Shown here piece by piece: positions 26,175-35,117 of a stretch of DNA of 64,000 nt. Source of the DNA: Dokdonia sp. Dokd-P16 (GTDB lineage Bacteria; Bacteroidota; Bacteroidia; Flavobacteriales; Flavobacteriaceae). The translations under genes and the position numbers were made by a program. The notes beneath the pieces are model-generated. The model was given only the letters and a program-made list of their open reading frames with translations, was not told where the DNA came from and did no database searches. The first letter of the stretch is position 1, and each line of letters opens with the position of its first letter. The stretch covers positions 2,975,001-3,039,000 of the forward strand of contig NZ_CP029151.1 in assembly GCF_003095655.1 (NCBI RefSeq), given 5' to 3'.

Positions 26175-26811
26175 CGTAACTTTTTGGGAAGTTACTGTTA
26201 GTATTAATAGAAACCATTGATCCTATAGTTAATGCATCTCCATTTACACCATCTACAGATACGATTTGCTTTTCTTTAGCAACATAGTCTTTAGGTTGGT
26301 CTGCAAGTAATATATCTTTCTTTAAAGAAATTTCAAATACTGGATACATGGTGTTGTTTTTTTCAATTTCTCCAGCGTCCATAGTATACTTTGCATCAAT
26401 CCCTTCAATAGGTACATTGATCATTGTCTTATAACGATCTGAACCCTTAAATAAAGAATCCTTTACTGATTTAGTTCCTAAAGTATCTATTATTACAATA
26501 TTCTTTTTTGTGTCAACACGGAAACGCTTAGTTTTCTCTACATCAAGAACCGAAGTATCTCTACGTTGAGTTATTGTGAACTCAGCTGTATCAATAAAAC
26601 GAACTAGTTTGTCAAAGTCTTTTTCATATTTTCCTGTTACGGTTTTATGAGCTAACTGAGCTTTACGTAGATCTCTCATGTTAGTAATAGCGGCCTTATA
26701 TCGCTTTTCTTTTATTTCATTAAATTCTACCTCTCCCCAAACTGCGTTAAAAAGAAGGTAACCTAAAGCGGCAATTACTACCCAAAGTACAAGCTGTATT
26801 ACTAGTTTCAT
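26161..26811 (-). CDS. Membrane-anchored hypothetical protein
   Basis: 216 aa from the ATG at 26809-26811, chosen because it opens a clean signal-anchor (MKLVIQLVLWVVIAALGYLLF). An upstream start at 26847 adds a non-conserved stretch. One N-terminal membrane segment is followed by a basic helical part (FNEIKEKRYKAAITNMRDLRKAQLAHKTVTGKYEKDFDKLVRFIDTAEF) and a periplasmic beta-rich domain. The arrangement (anchor, then a helix with LRKAQLAHKTVTGKY) is like pseudopilin-type proteins, which is a guess. First gene of the operon with the DUF3822 gene and rsmD. Confidence 0.68.
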   Translation of the reverse strand: MKLVIQLVLWVVIAALGYLLFNAVWGEVEFNEIKEKRYKAAITNMRDLRKAQLAHKTVTGKYEKDFDKLVRFIDTAEFTITQRRDTSVLDVEKTKRFRVDTKKNIVIIDTLGTKSVKDSLFKGSDRYKTMINVPIEGIDAKYTMDAGEIEKNNTMYPVFEISLKKDILLADQPKDYVAKEKQIVSVDGVNGDALTIGSMVSINTNSNFPKSYGVDD

Positions 26812-26925
26812 GTAATGATGTTTAAAATTAGTTATGGTTAGGAACAAATCTACAATTTTTTTTTACACACAAAAATTTATTATCTCATTTTTCATTATGT
26901 AATTTGCGAGCATTCTCAACCTCCT

Positions 26926-28362
26926 ATGATTAAAGAACCCAGAGCATTTTACAAGCAGCTAGTTAAAGACTTTGTACACACACCTACTTTAAAGCAAGAC
27001 AGGCTGTTAGAGCAATTGTCTACTTTTCTATTTGACACCTCTAAGGATAAAGTATTTGTTCTTAAAGGGTTTGCAGGTACGGGTAAAACAACGGTAATAG
27101 GGACTGTTGTAAAAAATTTATGGCAAGCTGGCATGACATCTGTGCTCATGGCACCCACAGGAAGAGCGGCTAAAGTGGCGAGTAATTACAGTAAAAAGCA
27201 AGCATATACCATCCATAGAAAAATTTATTTTCCTAAAAAAGAGCGCGGAGGCGGCGTTTCTTTTAGCCTACAACCCAATAAGCACAGAAATTGCATTTTT
27301 ATAGTAGATGAGGCCTCCATGATTTCAGATCGAGCAGCAGAGTCGAAGTTTTTTGATAATGGATCACTCTTAGATGATATGATGCAATACATATATAGTG
27401 GACATAATTGTAAACTTATTCTAGTAGGTGATGAGGCGCAGTTACCGCCAGTAAAATTAGATATGTCTCCTGCACTTGATATTAAACTGCTCTCCATGCA
27501 GTATAATAAAAATGTCGAGACCATACAGCTTGATGAAGTAATGAGACAAGCAGAGGATAGTGGTATCCTTATGAATGCAACAGCCTTAAGGGAGCAACTC
27601 TCTGAAGAATTTTATGAAGATTTTAAATTTGAAATAGCAGGGTTTACAGATGTAGTACGACTTATAGATGGCCATGAGATAATGGACGCGATTAATGATT
27701 GCTACAGTAGCGTGGGAACGGAGGAGACAGCCATTATTGTACGATCTAACAAACGAGCAAACTTATATAATCAGCAAATTAGAAACAGAATTCTCTTCCA
27801 AGAAGAGGAGATATCTGCTGGAGATCATTTAATGGTTGTAAAAAACAACTACTTCTGGATTGACGCAAAAAGTGATGCAGGATTTATTGCAAATGGTGAT
27901 ATTATTAAAGTGTTAGAGATTCTGGCCATTAAGGAACTATACGGTTTCCGCTTTGCAGAAGTAAAAGTGCAAATGGTAGATTACCCACAGATGCAACCTT
28001 TTGAAACTGTTGTCATGCTTGACGTACTTACCCTTGAGACGCCAGCGCTTCCTTATGAGCAAGGTGACACCTTATATAAGGAAGTTCAAAAAGATTATGC
28101 AGATGAAACTTCTAATTATAAACGCTTTCAAAAAATAAAGAACAATAAATTCTTTAACGCACTACAGGTTAAATTCTCCTATGCAATCACCTGTCACAAA
28201 TCACAAGGTGGACAGTGGGATAATGTTTTTATAGAACAGCCCTATCTTCCTGACGGTATGAATAAAGATTATTTGAGATGGTTATATACGGCCATCACAC
28301 GATCTAAAAGTAAGCTGTACTTAATAGGTTTTAAAGACGATATGTTTGTAGAAGAGGCTTAA
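26926..28362 (+). CDS. Superfamily 1 ATP-dependent DNA helicase (RecD2/Pif1-like)
   Basis: 478 aa. Walker A is G-F-A-G-T-G-K-T-T (48-56), Walker B V-D-E-A-S (127-131), motif III VGDEAQLPPV, and the C-terminal helicase motifs YAITCHKSQGGQWDNV (about 418-433) and YTAITRSKSKLYLIG (about 454-468). The UvrD/RecD C-terminal domain is complete. It probably unwinds DNA 5'-3' in repair or recombination, by analogy with RecD2. The protein lacks the extra N-terminal domain of RecD2, so it is a minimal form. Divergent from the membrane-anchored gene. Confidence 0.85.
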   Translation: MIKEPRAFYKQLVKDFVHTPTLKQDRLLEQLSTFLFDTSKDKVFVLKGFAGTGKTTVIGTVVKNLWQAGMTSVLMAPTGRAAKVASNYSKKQAYTIHRKIYFPKKERGGGVSFSLQPNKHRNCIFIVDEASMISDRAAESKFFDNGSLLDDMMQYIYSGHNCKLILVGDEAQLPPVKLDMSPALDIKLLSMQYNKNVETIQLDEVMRQAEDSGILMNATALREQLSEEFYEDFKFEIAGFTDVVRLIDGHEIMDAINDCYSSVGTEETAIIVRSNKRANLYNQQIRNRILFQEEEISAGDHLMVVKNNYFWIDAKSDAGFIANGDIIKVLEILAIKELYGFRFAEVKVQMVDYPQMQPFETVVMLDVLTLETPALPYEQGDTLYKEVQKDYADETSNYKRFQKIKNNKFFNALQVKFSYAITCHKSQGGQWDNVFIEQPYLPDGMNKDYLRWLYTAITRSKSKLYLIGFKDDMFVEEA

Positions 28363-28376
28363 GTTATAGTTCTTTT

Positions 28377-28460
28377 GGAGCTATTTCCCGCTTTACGTTA
28401 CAATTCCTCATCGCGGCTACGCCAGCTCTTGCGGGATTTTCACTACAATCGGGGCTAGGG
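28377..28460. repeat. Intergenic structured element of the flavobacterial GGAGCTATTTCCCGC...CAATCGGGGCTAGGG type
   Basis: Between the helicase and DUF4126 genes the sequence runs GGAGCTATTTCCCGC (28377-28391), a variable middle, GCGGGATTTTC (28431-28441) and CAATCGGGGCTAGGG (28446-28460). TCCCGC and GCGGGA can pair across the middle. I recall elements with the same ends after genes in other Flavobacteriia; that is memory, not a search. It does not end in a T-tract. Possibly a miniature repeat or processed RNA structure. Confidence 0.5.
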
Positions 28461-28530
28461 TTAGGTTAGTACGTTGGCACTTTTCTTTTTCATTCTTACC
28501 TTGTGCACATTATTAGTTAAGTTTACCATT

Positions 28531-29091
28531 ATGAGTTTTGAATTAATTGTAAGTATTATTTTAGGATTTTCTCTGGCGGCATCTGCTGGCTTTAGAGTGT
28601 TTGTCCCTTTATTAGTATTAAGTCTCTCGGCTCATTTTGGCTGGTTTCCAGTAAACAATTCATGGGAATGGGTGGGAAGTGTTCCCGCCTTAGTGTTACT
28701 AGGAGTAGCCACAATTTTTGAAATAGGAGCTTACTTTATTCCTTGGGTAGATAATATTCTAGATACCATTTCTGTGCCGCTTGCTGCAGTAGCGGGTACT
28801 TTATTAATGGTAGCAACGATGGGAGATATGGATCCCACCATCACATGGGCACTCGCCATTATTGCAGGAGGCGGAGCAGCGGCAGCAGTTTCTGGCACTA
28901 CAAGTGCTACAAGATTAGGAAGTACTGCAACCACTGGCGGACTCGCAAACCCGGTAATCGCCGGGACAGAAACAATAGCTGCGACTACAGTCTCTGTGGC
29001 AAGTATATTTTCTCCTATTTTGGCACTTATTCTCGTATTGTTATTAGTGGGCCTAGTTTGGAAGGTAATTCGTCGTATTAGAAGAGCATAG
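28531..29091 (+). CDS. DUF4126 membrane protein
   Basis: 186 aa from the ATG at 28531; an in-frame TTG at 28474 would add a spurious hydrophobic leader. DUF4126 family: SIILGFSLAASAGFRVFVPLLVLSLSAHFGWF, then VLLGVATIFEIGAYFIPWVDN and GGGAAAAVSGTTSATRLGSTATTGGLANPV. Roughly five membrane helices. Function unknown; family members sit in the inner membrane. Follows the repeat element. Confidence 0.82.
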   Translation: MSFELIVSIILGFSLAASAGFRVFVPLLVLSLSAHFGWFPVNNSWEWVGSVPALVLLGVATIFEIGAYFIPWVDNILDTISVPLAAVAGTLLMVATMGDMDPTITWALAIIAGGGAAAAVSGTTSATRLGSTATTGGLANPVIAGTETIAATTVSVASIFSPILALILVLLLVGLVWKVIRRIRRA

Positions 29092-29221
29092 CTTTTGTAC
29101 TCTTTTCACTAACTTCGCTACTTGTTTTGAGGTGATGTATCACGCTTTCGCGGAACTCGTCCCCGAATTTACTTCGGGAAGTGTAAACACATCCTTTGTA
29201 ATTTTCTAAAAAAGATACTTT
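29092..29221. other. Intergenic spacer with decayed palindrome and small hairpin
   Basis: 130 bases. It holds a decayed palindrome copy and the hairpin CCCGAA-TTTAC-TTCGGG (29162-29178), with no T-tract. The kdsB promoter must be here but no consensus element is convincing. Confidence 0.45.
29142..29155. repeat. Decayed palindrome copy, upstream of kdsB
   Basis: ACGCTTTCGCGGAA: left arm and most of the core; right half diverged. Confidence 0.5.
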
Positions 29222-29968
29222 TTGAGTAAAGAACTTAAAATTATTGCTATGATCCCTGCTCGCTATGCAGCCTCACGTTTCCCAGGGAAAATGATGAAGG
29301 ATTTGGCTGGTAAGCCGGTAATTGTGCGCACTTACGAGAGTACTGTTGCAACAGGTCTTTTTGACGAAGTATTTGTAGTTACTGATAGTGAAGTTATTTA
29401 CAAAGCGGTAGAAGAAGCTGGAGGTAAAGCAATCATGAGCATAAAAGAACATGAGAGTGGTAGCGATCGTATTGCAGAGGCAGTTGCAAGTCTTGATATA
29501 GATATTGTGGTAAATGTACAAGGTGATGAGCCTTTTACTACAAGAGAAGATCTTGAACCAGTACTAGGTGTATTCTATGGTGACAATGCAGATCAAATAG
29601 ATTTAGCTAGCGTAATGATGCCAATGACGGAAGGAGTAGAAATCGAAAATCCCAATAATGTCAAGGTGATAGTTGATAACGCAGATTTTGCGCTGTATTT
29701 TTCTAGATCTCCTTTGCCTTATGTGAGAGATACTACAGCTGGTATCACCACTTATAAGCATAAGGGAATATATGCTTTTAGAAAGCAAGCTATTTTAGAC
29801 TTTGCTTCTATGAACATGACTCCATTAGAGAAAGCAGAAAAGATAGAATGCATCCGATTTTTAGAATATGGTAAAAAAATAAAAATGGTACGTTCTTCCA
29901 AGCTTGCTATAGGAATTGACACTCCAGAAGATCTTGAGGAGGCAATAAAAATTTATAAAGGTTTATAA
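29222..29968 (+). CDS. kdsB: 3-deoxy-manno-octulosonate cytidylyltransferase (TTG start)
   Basis: 248 aa. Activates KDO as CMP-KDO for the lipid A inner core. The nucleotide-binding start [29 protein letters not shown] contains the conserved AR...SR/K...PGK signature; [10 protein letters not shown] (about 98-107) is the second conserved block. The first ATG falls inside the first beta strand (at MIPARY), so the TTG nine codons upstream is preferred because it keeps the KII strand. The next gene starts 5 bases after its stop, so it is an operon. Confidence 0.92.
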   Translation: MSKELKIIAMIPARYAASRFPGKMMKDLAGKPVIVRTYESTVATGLFDEVFVVTDSEVIYKAVEEAGGKAIMSIKEHESGSDRIAEAVASLDIDIVVNVQGDEPFTTREDLEPVLGVFYGDNADQIDLASVMMPMTEGVEIENPNNVKVIVDNADFALYFSRSPLPYVRDTTAGITTYKHKGIYAFRKQAILDFASMNMTPLEKAEKIECIRFLEYGKKIKMVRSSKLAIGIDTPEDLEEAIKIYKGL

Positions 29969-29973
29969 AAGTT

Positions 29974-30528
29974 ATGGGATTTTTTAAATGGATATATAAC
30001 GATGTAATCGGTTGGAAAGCAATAGGTGATTTTTCTCAGGATACCGTAAAAAAAGCGGTGGTAATAGCCGTGCCGCATACCAGTTGGCATGATTTTTACA
30101 TGGGCATCTTATTGCGAAGTGCACTTGATGTTAAAATAGGATTTATAGGAAAGAAAGAGCTTTTTAAATGGCCTATGGGCCTTCTCTTTAAGGCCATGGG
30201 AGGCGCACCTATAGACAGAACTCCAGGTCAAGATAAAGTACAATCTATAGCAGATGTCTTTAAGGATAAAGAAGAATTTAGACTTACAATTGCCCCAGAA
30301 GGAACGCGTAAGAAAGTTGATAAACTCAAAACGGGTTTTTATTACATAGCCCTAGCAGCAGAAGTACCTATTATTATGGTAGCTTTTGATTTTGGCAAAA
30401 AAGAGCATCGTATTTCTAAACCACTATATCCATCTGGAAATATTGAAGAGGATATGAAAACTATATATGCATTTTTTAAGGGGGCTGTAGGGAAGGTACC
30501 TGAGTATAGTTTTACTCCAGAGGAATAA
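29974..30528 (+). CDS. Small lysophospholipid acyltransferase (PlsC-like)
   Basis: 184 aa, about 60-70 residues shorter than PlsC. The acyltransferase motif I is His35-x4-Asp40 in VPHTSWHD, and motif III is PEGTR in TIAPEGTRKK (about 108-117). Short members of this family occur in Bacteroidota; the acceptor may be a lysophospholipid or an aminolipid (the latter is speculation). Five bases after kdsB, consistent with shared membrane-lipid work. Confidence 0.82.
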   Translation: MGFFKWIYNDVIGWKAIGDFSQDTVKKAVVIAVPHTSWHDFYMGILLRSALDVKIGFIGKKELFKWPMGLLFKAMGGAPIDRTPGQDKVQSIADVFKDKEEFRLTIAPEGTRKKVDKLKTGFYYIALAAEVPIIMVAFDFGKKEHRISKPLYPSGNIEEDMKTIYAFFKGAVGKVPEYSFTPEE

Positions 30529-30534
30529 AAACAA

Positions 30535-31029
30535 CTATGTTCTCTTAAGGATTATTTTTTCTTGATGCCCTATTTTTTTTGAAGACGCACCAGCTCCAAA
30601 TAATAAAGGAGTACTAGAAAAGGTGGTTCCAAAGGTGGTAGCGGCTGCACTTACTTGTTCTATAGCACTTTTTAATTCTTGGGTTGTAAGAACATCTAGT
30701 GGATGCACAAAAACTGACCATAATATCCCATTTGATATGGCATATTTTACGTCAAGAGCTGAGTGAAAATTTGCTGTAAGCGTATCTAGTAATAAATCTT
30801 TATCTAGAGATGCTGCCTCAATTATAGGTGATATGATCCGCATACGGTTGTTTTGCTCATCAGTTAAGATGACTAAGGGAGTATCATTATAAATAGCTTG
30901 CCATCGGCCTGATTGACCTAATAAGCTATCTACTTTAGTTTCTAGTAATTTTTCAAGCGAATCATTATTTAGTTGTGCATTTAAAGAACTTACAAATAAC
31001 AAAATGGCTAAAATAAAAAAATGTCTCAT
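30535..31029 (-). CDS. Secreted hypothetical protein (164 aa)
   Basis: Signal peptide MRHFFILAILLFVSSLNAQ, then an alpha/beta domain with no cysteine and no obvious motif: LLETKVDSLL, PLVILTDEQNNRMRIISPI, and a hydrophobic C-terminal half ending in KKIGHQEKIILKRT. It faintly recalls YbjN / type III chaperone-like folds, but I do not claim that. Convergent with the small acyltransferase gene, 6 bases apart; the dps gene lies 74 bases upstream on the same strand. Confidence 0.6.
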   Translation of the reverse strand: MRHFFILAILLFVSSLNAQLNNDSLEKLLETKVDSLLGQSGRWQAIYNDTPLVILTDEQNNRMRIISPIIEAASLDKDLLLDTLTANFHSALDVKYAISNGILWSVFVHPLDVLTTQELKSAIEQVSAAATTFGTTFSSTPLLFGAGASSKKIGHQEKIILKRT

Positions 31030-31103
31030 AACAAATAATTGAATATTATCTGTCGAGACATTTTTAGTATGCTAACAAGCTTTCATTAAGATTTAATAAT
31101 CTC

Positions 31104-31595
31104 TTAAGCTTCTTTATAAGTTCCTGCTGTTTTCTTTCTCCATGCATCCAGCATCCAGCTTGTTTTTTCTAATTCACGTATGTATGCTCCAATAAGGTCG
31201 ATAGTTCCCTCGTCACCAGCATCATCTGCTTTCTTCACAACTGCACTTAGCTGTTTTAAAATAATTCCATGGTCCTCGAGAATGTTATCGACCATATCTC
31301 TATCTGACAGATCTGATTTTGCTTCCTTTATACTGGAGTTTTTTAAATAATCAGATAAATTACTTGTAGGTGCAAAACGTAATGTAAGAATACGCTCTGC
31401 GATTTCGTCAATTTTTAATTTTGCATCATCGTATAATTCTTCAAATTTAATATGTAAATCAAAGAAATTTACTCCTGAAATGTTCCAGTGAAAGTTACGG
31501 AGCTTTTGGTAGTACACGTGGTAATCTGCGAGGAGTGTATTAAGTTCGTTTACTGTATGTTTAGTTTTTTCTGTATCTAAGTTTAAATAATTCAT
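31104..31595 (-). CDS. dps: Dps family DNA-protecting ferritin
   Basis: 163 aa. Twelve-subunit cage that oxidises and stores iron and protects DNA in starvation or oxidative stress. The inter-subunit ferroxidase ligands are visible: His36 (FHWNI), His48, Glu52, Asp63 and Glu67 (DEIAER). Full-length family member; no lysine-rich N-terminal tail, so DNA binding may be weak. It is a single transcript; the upstream region has a TAnnTTTA near-match. Likely induced on stationary phase or peroxide stress, by family. Confidence 0.93.
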   Translation of the reverse strand: MNYLNLDTEKTKHTVNELNTLLADYHVYYQKLRNFHWNISGVNFFDLHIKFEELYDDAKLKIDEIAERILTLRFAPTSNLSDYLKNSSIKEAKSDLSDRDMVDNILEDHGIILKQLSAVVKKADDAGDEGTIDLIGAYIRELEKTSWMLDAWRKKTAGTYKEA

Positions 31596-31735
31596 AGTTT
31601 TATTTTTTGGTTTATGTAAAGCTACGAATGCATTTAAACCTACTAAGACGCTGGTATAGGGTTTAATATAAGTTTAACCCGATTTGCTAAGGTTATGGTA
31701 AAATAAGCAAAGTTCTCTAGACAGTCGAAATACAT

Positions 31736-31743
31736 TATATTTG
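31736..31743 (+). promoter_or_regulatory. Possible promoter -7 element at the head of the polysaccharide locus
   Basis: TATATTTG fits the TAnnTTTG consensus, 14 bases before the first start codon of the locus, so the leader would be very short. The -33 position has TTC (about 20 bases upstream) rather than TTG. Confidence 0.45.
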
Positions 31744-31757
31744 CTCAAAATTTTTTT

Positions 31758-32756
31758 ATGAACGATAGTGTGTATTCTCAAGTCAAAGGAAAGAAGATAT
31801 TAGTAACGGGTGGAGCTGGATTTATAGGTTCAAATATTTGCGAGGTATTGATTGAGAATGGAGCAATTGTTACCTGTTTAGATAATTTGGCAACAGGTCA
31901 TAAGCATAATCTTGATGCTATTATTTCAAATCCTAATTTTATATTTATAGAAGGTGATATTAGAGATATCAAGGTATGTGAGAACGCTATTTCTAGTTGT
32001 GACTATGTGCTTCATCAAGCAGCATTAGGCTCAGTGCCTAGGTCAATACAAGATCCAGCTACGAGCAACGAAGTAAATGTGGGAGGTTTTTTAAACATGC
32101 TTATTGCAGCAAAAGATAAAGGCATAAAACGTTTTGTGTATGCTGCCAGCTCATCTACTTACGGTGATTCTCAAGGATTGCCTAAGAAGGAAGATGTCAT
32201 AGGGAAGCCCTTATCACCATATGCCATCACAAAATATGTTAATGAATTGTATGCAGATGTATTTCATAAAACATATGGATTAGATTGTATAGGTTTGCGA
32301 TACTTCAATGTATTTGGTCGTAAGCAAGATCCTAATGGGGCGTATGCCGCTGTTATTCCAAAATTCACAAAATTATTAATGGACCATGAATCGCCAGTGA
32401 TGAATGGTGATGGTACATTTTCTCGTGATTTCACGTATATTGACAATGTTATTCAGATGAATATCCGTGCTATGCTTACTGAGAATGAGGAAGCAATGAA
32501 TACTGTATACAATGTTGCTTATGGAGAAAGAACTGATTTAAACGAACTTGTTGCAATTCTGAAAACTGAATTAAGTCAGTTTGATAGTGGAATTGCAGAT
32601 GTTGAAATAAAATTTGGACCAAAAAGAGCAGGTGATGTACCTCATAGCCTAGCAAGTATTGATCGTGCAAGAACTAGAGTAGGGTACGACCCTCAATTCA
32701 GTATTAAAGACGGTCTCAAGGAAGCAATGGCGTGGTACTGGAAAAATTTAAAATAA
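31758..32756 (+). CDS. UDP-N-acetylglucosamine 4-epimerase (WbpP/TviC-like)
   Basis: 332 aa extended SDR. NAD-binding T-G-G-A-G-F-I-G at 17-24; catalytic Tyr155-x3-Lys159 with the Ser132-134 cluster before it. The block CLDNLATGHKHNLD (40-53) is what WbpP-type epimerases carry after the NAD site. It would convert UDP-GlcNAc to UDP-GalNAc (cytoplasm). The neighbouring dehydrogenase fits: together they give UDP-GalNAcA, as in Vi antigen or P. aeruginosa O6. Plain UDP-Glc/Gal epimerase is less likely. First gene of the locus. Confidence 0.8.
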   Translation: MNDSVYSQVKGKKILVTGGAGFIGSNICEVLIENGAIVTCLDNLATGHKHNLDAIISNPNFIFIEGDIRDIKVCENAISSCDYVLHQAALGSVPRSIQDPATSNEVNVGGFLNMLIAAKDKGIKRFVYAASSSTYGDSQGLPKKEDVIGKPLSPYAITKYVNELYADVFHKTYGLDCIGLRYFNVFGRKQDPNGAYAAVIPKFTKLLMDHESPVMNGDGTFSRDFTYIDNVIQMNIRAMLTENEEAMNTVYNVAYGERTDLNELVAILKTELSQFDSGIADVEIKFGPKRAGDVPHSLASIDRARTRVGYDPQFSIKDGLKEAMAWYWKNLK

Positions 32757-32764
32757 AGTTTTTT

Positions 32765-32778
32765 GCTTTCGCGAAAGC
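32765..32778. repeat. Palindrome copy 10, between the epimerase and dehydrogenase genes
   Basis: GCTTTCGCGAAAGC, perfect 14-base palindrome, flanked by T-run on the left and A-run on the right; 15 bases before the next ATG, inside an operon. Confidence 0.85.
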
Positions 32779-32793
32779 ATAAAAAATATAGAT

Positions 32794-34074
32794 ATGACAA
32801 AAATTAAAGTAGGAGTTATTGGATTAGGTTATGTAGGATTACCACTGGCTAGGTTATTTGGGACTAAGTACAATACGGTAGGATTTGATATAAACGAAAA
32901 ACGTATTGCTGAACTTCAATCAGGCACAGATAGTACATTAGAGGTTTCTGACGAAGTATTACAAGGCGTTCTTAAAACTGATAATAATGAATTGAACGGT
33001 TTGTTATGTAGTGCAGATAGTAAGGATATTGAAGACTGTAACTATTATATAGTAACCGTTCCAACACCGGTTGATAAAAATAACAGACCTGTTCTTACCC
33101 CTTTATATAAAAGTAGTGAGACTGTAGGTAAGGTTTTAAAGAAAGGTGATATCGTAGTTTACGAGAGCACTGTTTATCCCGGTGTAACAGAAGATGAATG
33201 TGTGCCTGTTTTGGAACGTGTAAGCGGACTTAAATTTAATATAGACTTTTTTGTAGGCTATTCTCCAGAGCGTATCAATCCAGGAGATAAAGAGCACACT
33301 GTAGAGAAAATATTAAAAGTGACCTCTGGTAGTACTCCAGAAATAGGTAAGAAAGTGGATGATCTATATAGTTCTATAATTACTGCTGGAACGCATCTAG
33401 CTCCAACGATAAAAGTAGCTGAAGCGTCTAAGGTAATCGAGAATTCTCAACGAGATATCAATATAGCTTTTGTAAACGAACTAGCTAAGATTTTTAATTT
33501 GATGGGTATCAATACCCATGATGTCCTAGAAGCAGCAGGGACAAAGTGGAACTTTCTTCCTTTCAGACCGGGATTAGTAGGAGGTCATTGCATAGGTGTA
33601 GATCCGTACTACCTAGCACAGAAAGCGCAAGAATTAGGATATCATCCAGAAATTATTTTAGCAGGTAGACGTCTTAATGATAGTATGGGGGCTTACGTTG
33701 CTTCAGAAGTCGTGAAACTCATGCTTAAAAATGACATAAAGGTTAAGGGAGCACAGCTTTTAATGTTAGGAATTACTTTTAAGGAGAATTGTCCAGATGT
33801 TCGTAATACAAAGGTAACGGACGTGATAAAGAATTTAAAAGAATTTGGGGTTAATGTAACCATTTATGATCCATGGGTAAATGCAACTGAAGTAAAACAT
33901 GAATATGGATTAGAGACTCTTACGGAACTTCCTAGAAAGAAATATGATGCCATTGTGCAGGCTGTGTCGCATAAAGAATTTAGCTCTTTGAATTTAGATG
34001 CGCTCAAAAAGGACAATGCTGTTGTTTATGATGTAAAAGGGGTGTTAGGTAGTAAAGCAGATGCTAAGCTATAA
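32794..34074 (+). CDS. UDP-N-acetylhexosamine 6-dehydrogenase (WbpO/TviB-like)
   Basis: 426 aa. Oxidises the 6-hydroxyl of UDP-GalNAc (or UDP-GlcNAc/ManNAc) to a uronic acid in two NAD steps. Rossmann GLGYVGLPLA (10-19); catalytic Cys266 in GGHCIGVDPYYL; C-terminal UDP-binding domain with TFKENCPDVRNTK. The layout is that of WbpO/VipA/TviB rather than the Ugd type. Its stop overlaps the start of rfbB (TAATG). Confidence 0.87.
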   Translation: MTKIKVGVIGLGYVGLPLARLFGTKYNTVGFDINEKRIAELQSGTDSTLEVSDEVLQGVLKTDNNELNGLLCSADSKDIEDCNYYIVTVPTPVDKNNRPVLTPLYKSSETVGKVLKKGDIVVYESTVYPGVTEDECVPVLERVSGLKFNIDFFVGYSPERINPGDKEHTVEKILKVTSGSTPEIGKKVDDLYSSIITAGTHLAPTIKVAEASKVIENSQRDINIAFVNELAKIFNLMGINTHDVLEAAGTKWNFLPFRPGLVGGHCIGVDPYYLAQKAQELGYHPEIILAGRRLNDSMGAYVASEVVKLMLKNDIKVKGAQLLMLGITFKENCPDVRNTKVTDVIKNLKEFGVNVTIYDPWVNATEVKHEYGLETLTELPRKKYDAIVQAVSHKEFSSLNLDALKKDNAVVYDVKGVLGSKADAKL

Positions 34075-35117
34075 TGAATATTCTTATTACAGGTGGAGCA
34101 GGTTTTATAGGGTCTCATGTGGTGAGATTATTTTTAGAAGTTTTTCCCAAAAGTCATATTTACAATGTTGATGCGCTCACATATGCAGGTAACCTAGAGA
34201 ACCTTTCCGATGTAGATACGTCTAGCAATTATACATTTATAAAAGGGGACATCAATGATGCCCCTTTTTTGATGAATCTATTTTCAAAGTACGAATTTGA
34301 TAAGGTAATCCATCTAGCTGCGGAGTCTCATGTTGATAGAAGTATTGAGGATCCTTTAGCGTTTGTGCAGACTAATGTTATTGGAACACTTAATCTTCTT
34401 AACGCGGCAAAGAGTATTTGGAAAGAAGATTATTCGTCAAAACTTTTCTACCATATAAGTACAGATGAAGTCTATGGTTCACTAGGTGAAAGCGGACTCT
34501 TCACTGAAACTACTTCTTACGATCCAAACTCGCCCTATGCAGCGTCTAAGGCGAGCTCAGATCACTTTGTGAGAGCGTTTGGAGAGACGTACGGTTTACC
34601 ATATATAATTAGTAATTGCTCTAATAATTATGGGCCTAATCAGTTTCCAGAAAAATTAATTCCTTTATTTATAAATAATATTATCGAGGGTACATCTTTA
34701 CCTGTTTATGGTGATGGGAATTACACGAGAGATTGGTTATTTGTAAAAGACCATGCGGCTGCAATAGCACTTATATTTGAAAAAGGTACATTAAAAGAAA
34801 CCTATAACATCGGCGGTTTTAATGAGTGGAAAAATATTGACTTAGTAAAGCTATTGTGTGATATAATGGATAATAAGCTTTCGCGAAAGCGGGATTCTTC
34901 AAAATCACTTATAACTTACGTGAAAGACCGTCCGGGTCACGATAAACGCTACGCAATAGATGCCTCAAAAATAGAAAAAGAACTTGGTTGGAAACCATCT
35001 GTTACTTTTGAGGAAGGTTTAGAACTTACTGTAAATTGGTATCTTGAAAATAATCAGTGGCTCAAGAATGTGACTTCTGGTAATTACCAAGAATACTATA
35101 ATAAAATGTATTCATAA
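34074..35117 (+). CDS. rfbB: dTDP-glucose 4,6-dehydratase
   Basis: 347 aa SDR, second step of dTDP-L-rhamnose synthesis. NAD site GGAGFIGS (7-14), active-site T-D-E-V-Y-G (130-135) and Tyr155-x3-Lys159 ([12 protein letters not shown]). The last block [16 protein letters not shown] is family specific. One-base overlaps on both sides (TAATG) tie it to its neighbours. The palindrome inside it encodes LSRKR (268-272), in a loop after the [12 protein letters not shown] helix that is variable in this family. Confidence 0.94.
   Translation: MNILITGGAGFIGSHVVRLFLEVFPKSHIYNVDALTYAGNLENLSDVDTSSNYTFIKGDINDAPFLMNLFSKYEFDKVIHLAAESHVDRSIEDPLAFVQTNVIGTLNLLNAAKSIWKEDYSSKLFYHISTDEVYGSLGESGLFTETTSYDPNSPYAASKASSDHFVRAFGETYGLPYIISNCSNNYGPNQFPEKLIPLFINNIIEGTSLPVYGDGNYTRDWLFVKDHAAAIALIFEKGTLKETYNIGGFNEWKNIDLVKLLCDIMDNKLSRKRDSSKSLITYVKDRPGHDKRYAIDASKIEKELGWKPSVTFEEGLELTVNWYLENNQWLKNVTSGNYQEYYNKMYS
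34877..34890. repeat. Palindrome copy 11, inside rfbB
   Basis: GCTTTCGCGAAAGC, perfect 14-base palindrome, read as L-S-R-K in the rfbB frame. Confidence 0.85.

Noticed and set aside
28845-29081. Alternative-frame protein inside DUF4126
   Set aside because: The other frame carries the conserved membrane protein; this one is basic and without family features.
31758-34074. First two locus genes as UDP-glucose pathway (galE/ugd)
   Set aside because: Sequence blocks fit WbpP/WbpO types better, and a true ugd lies further along; specificity remains inferred.
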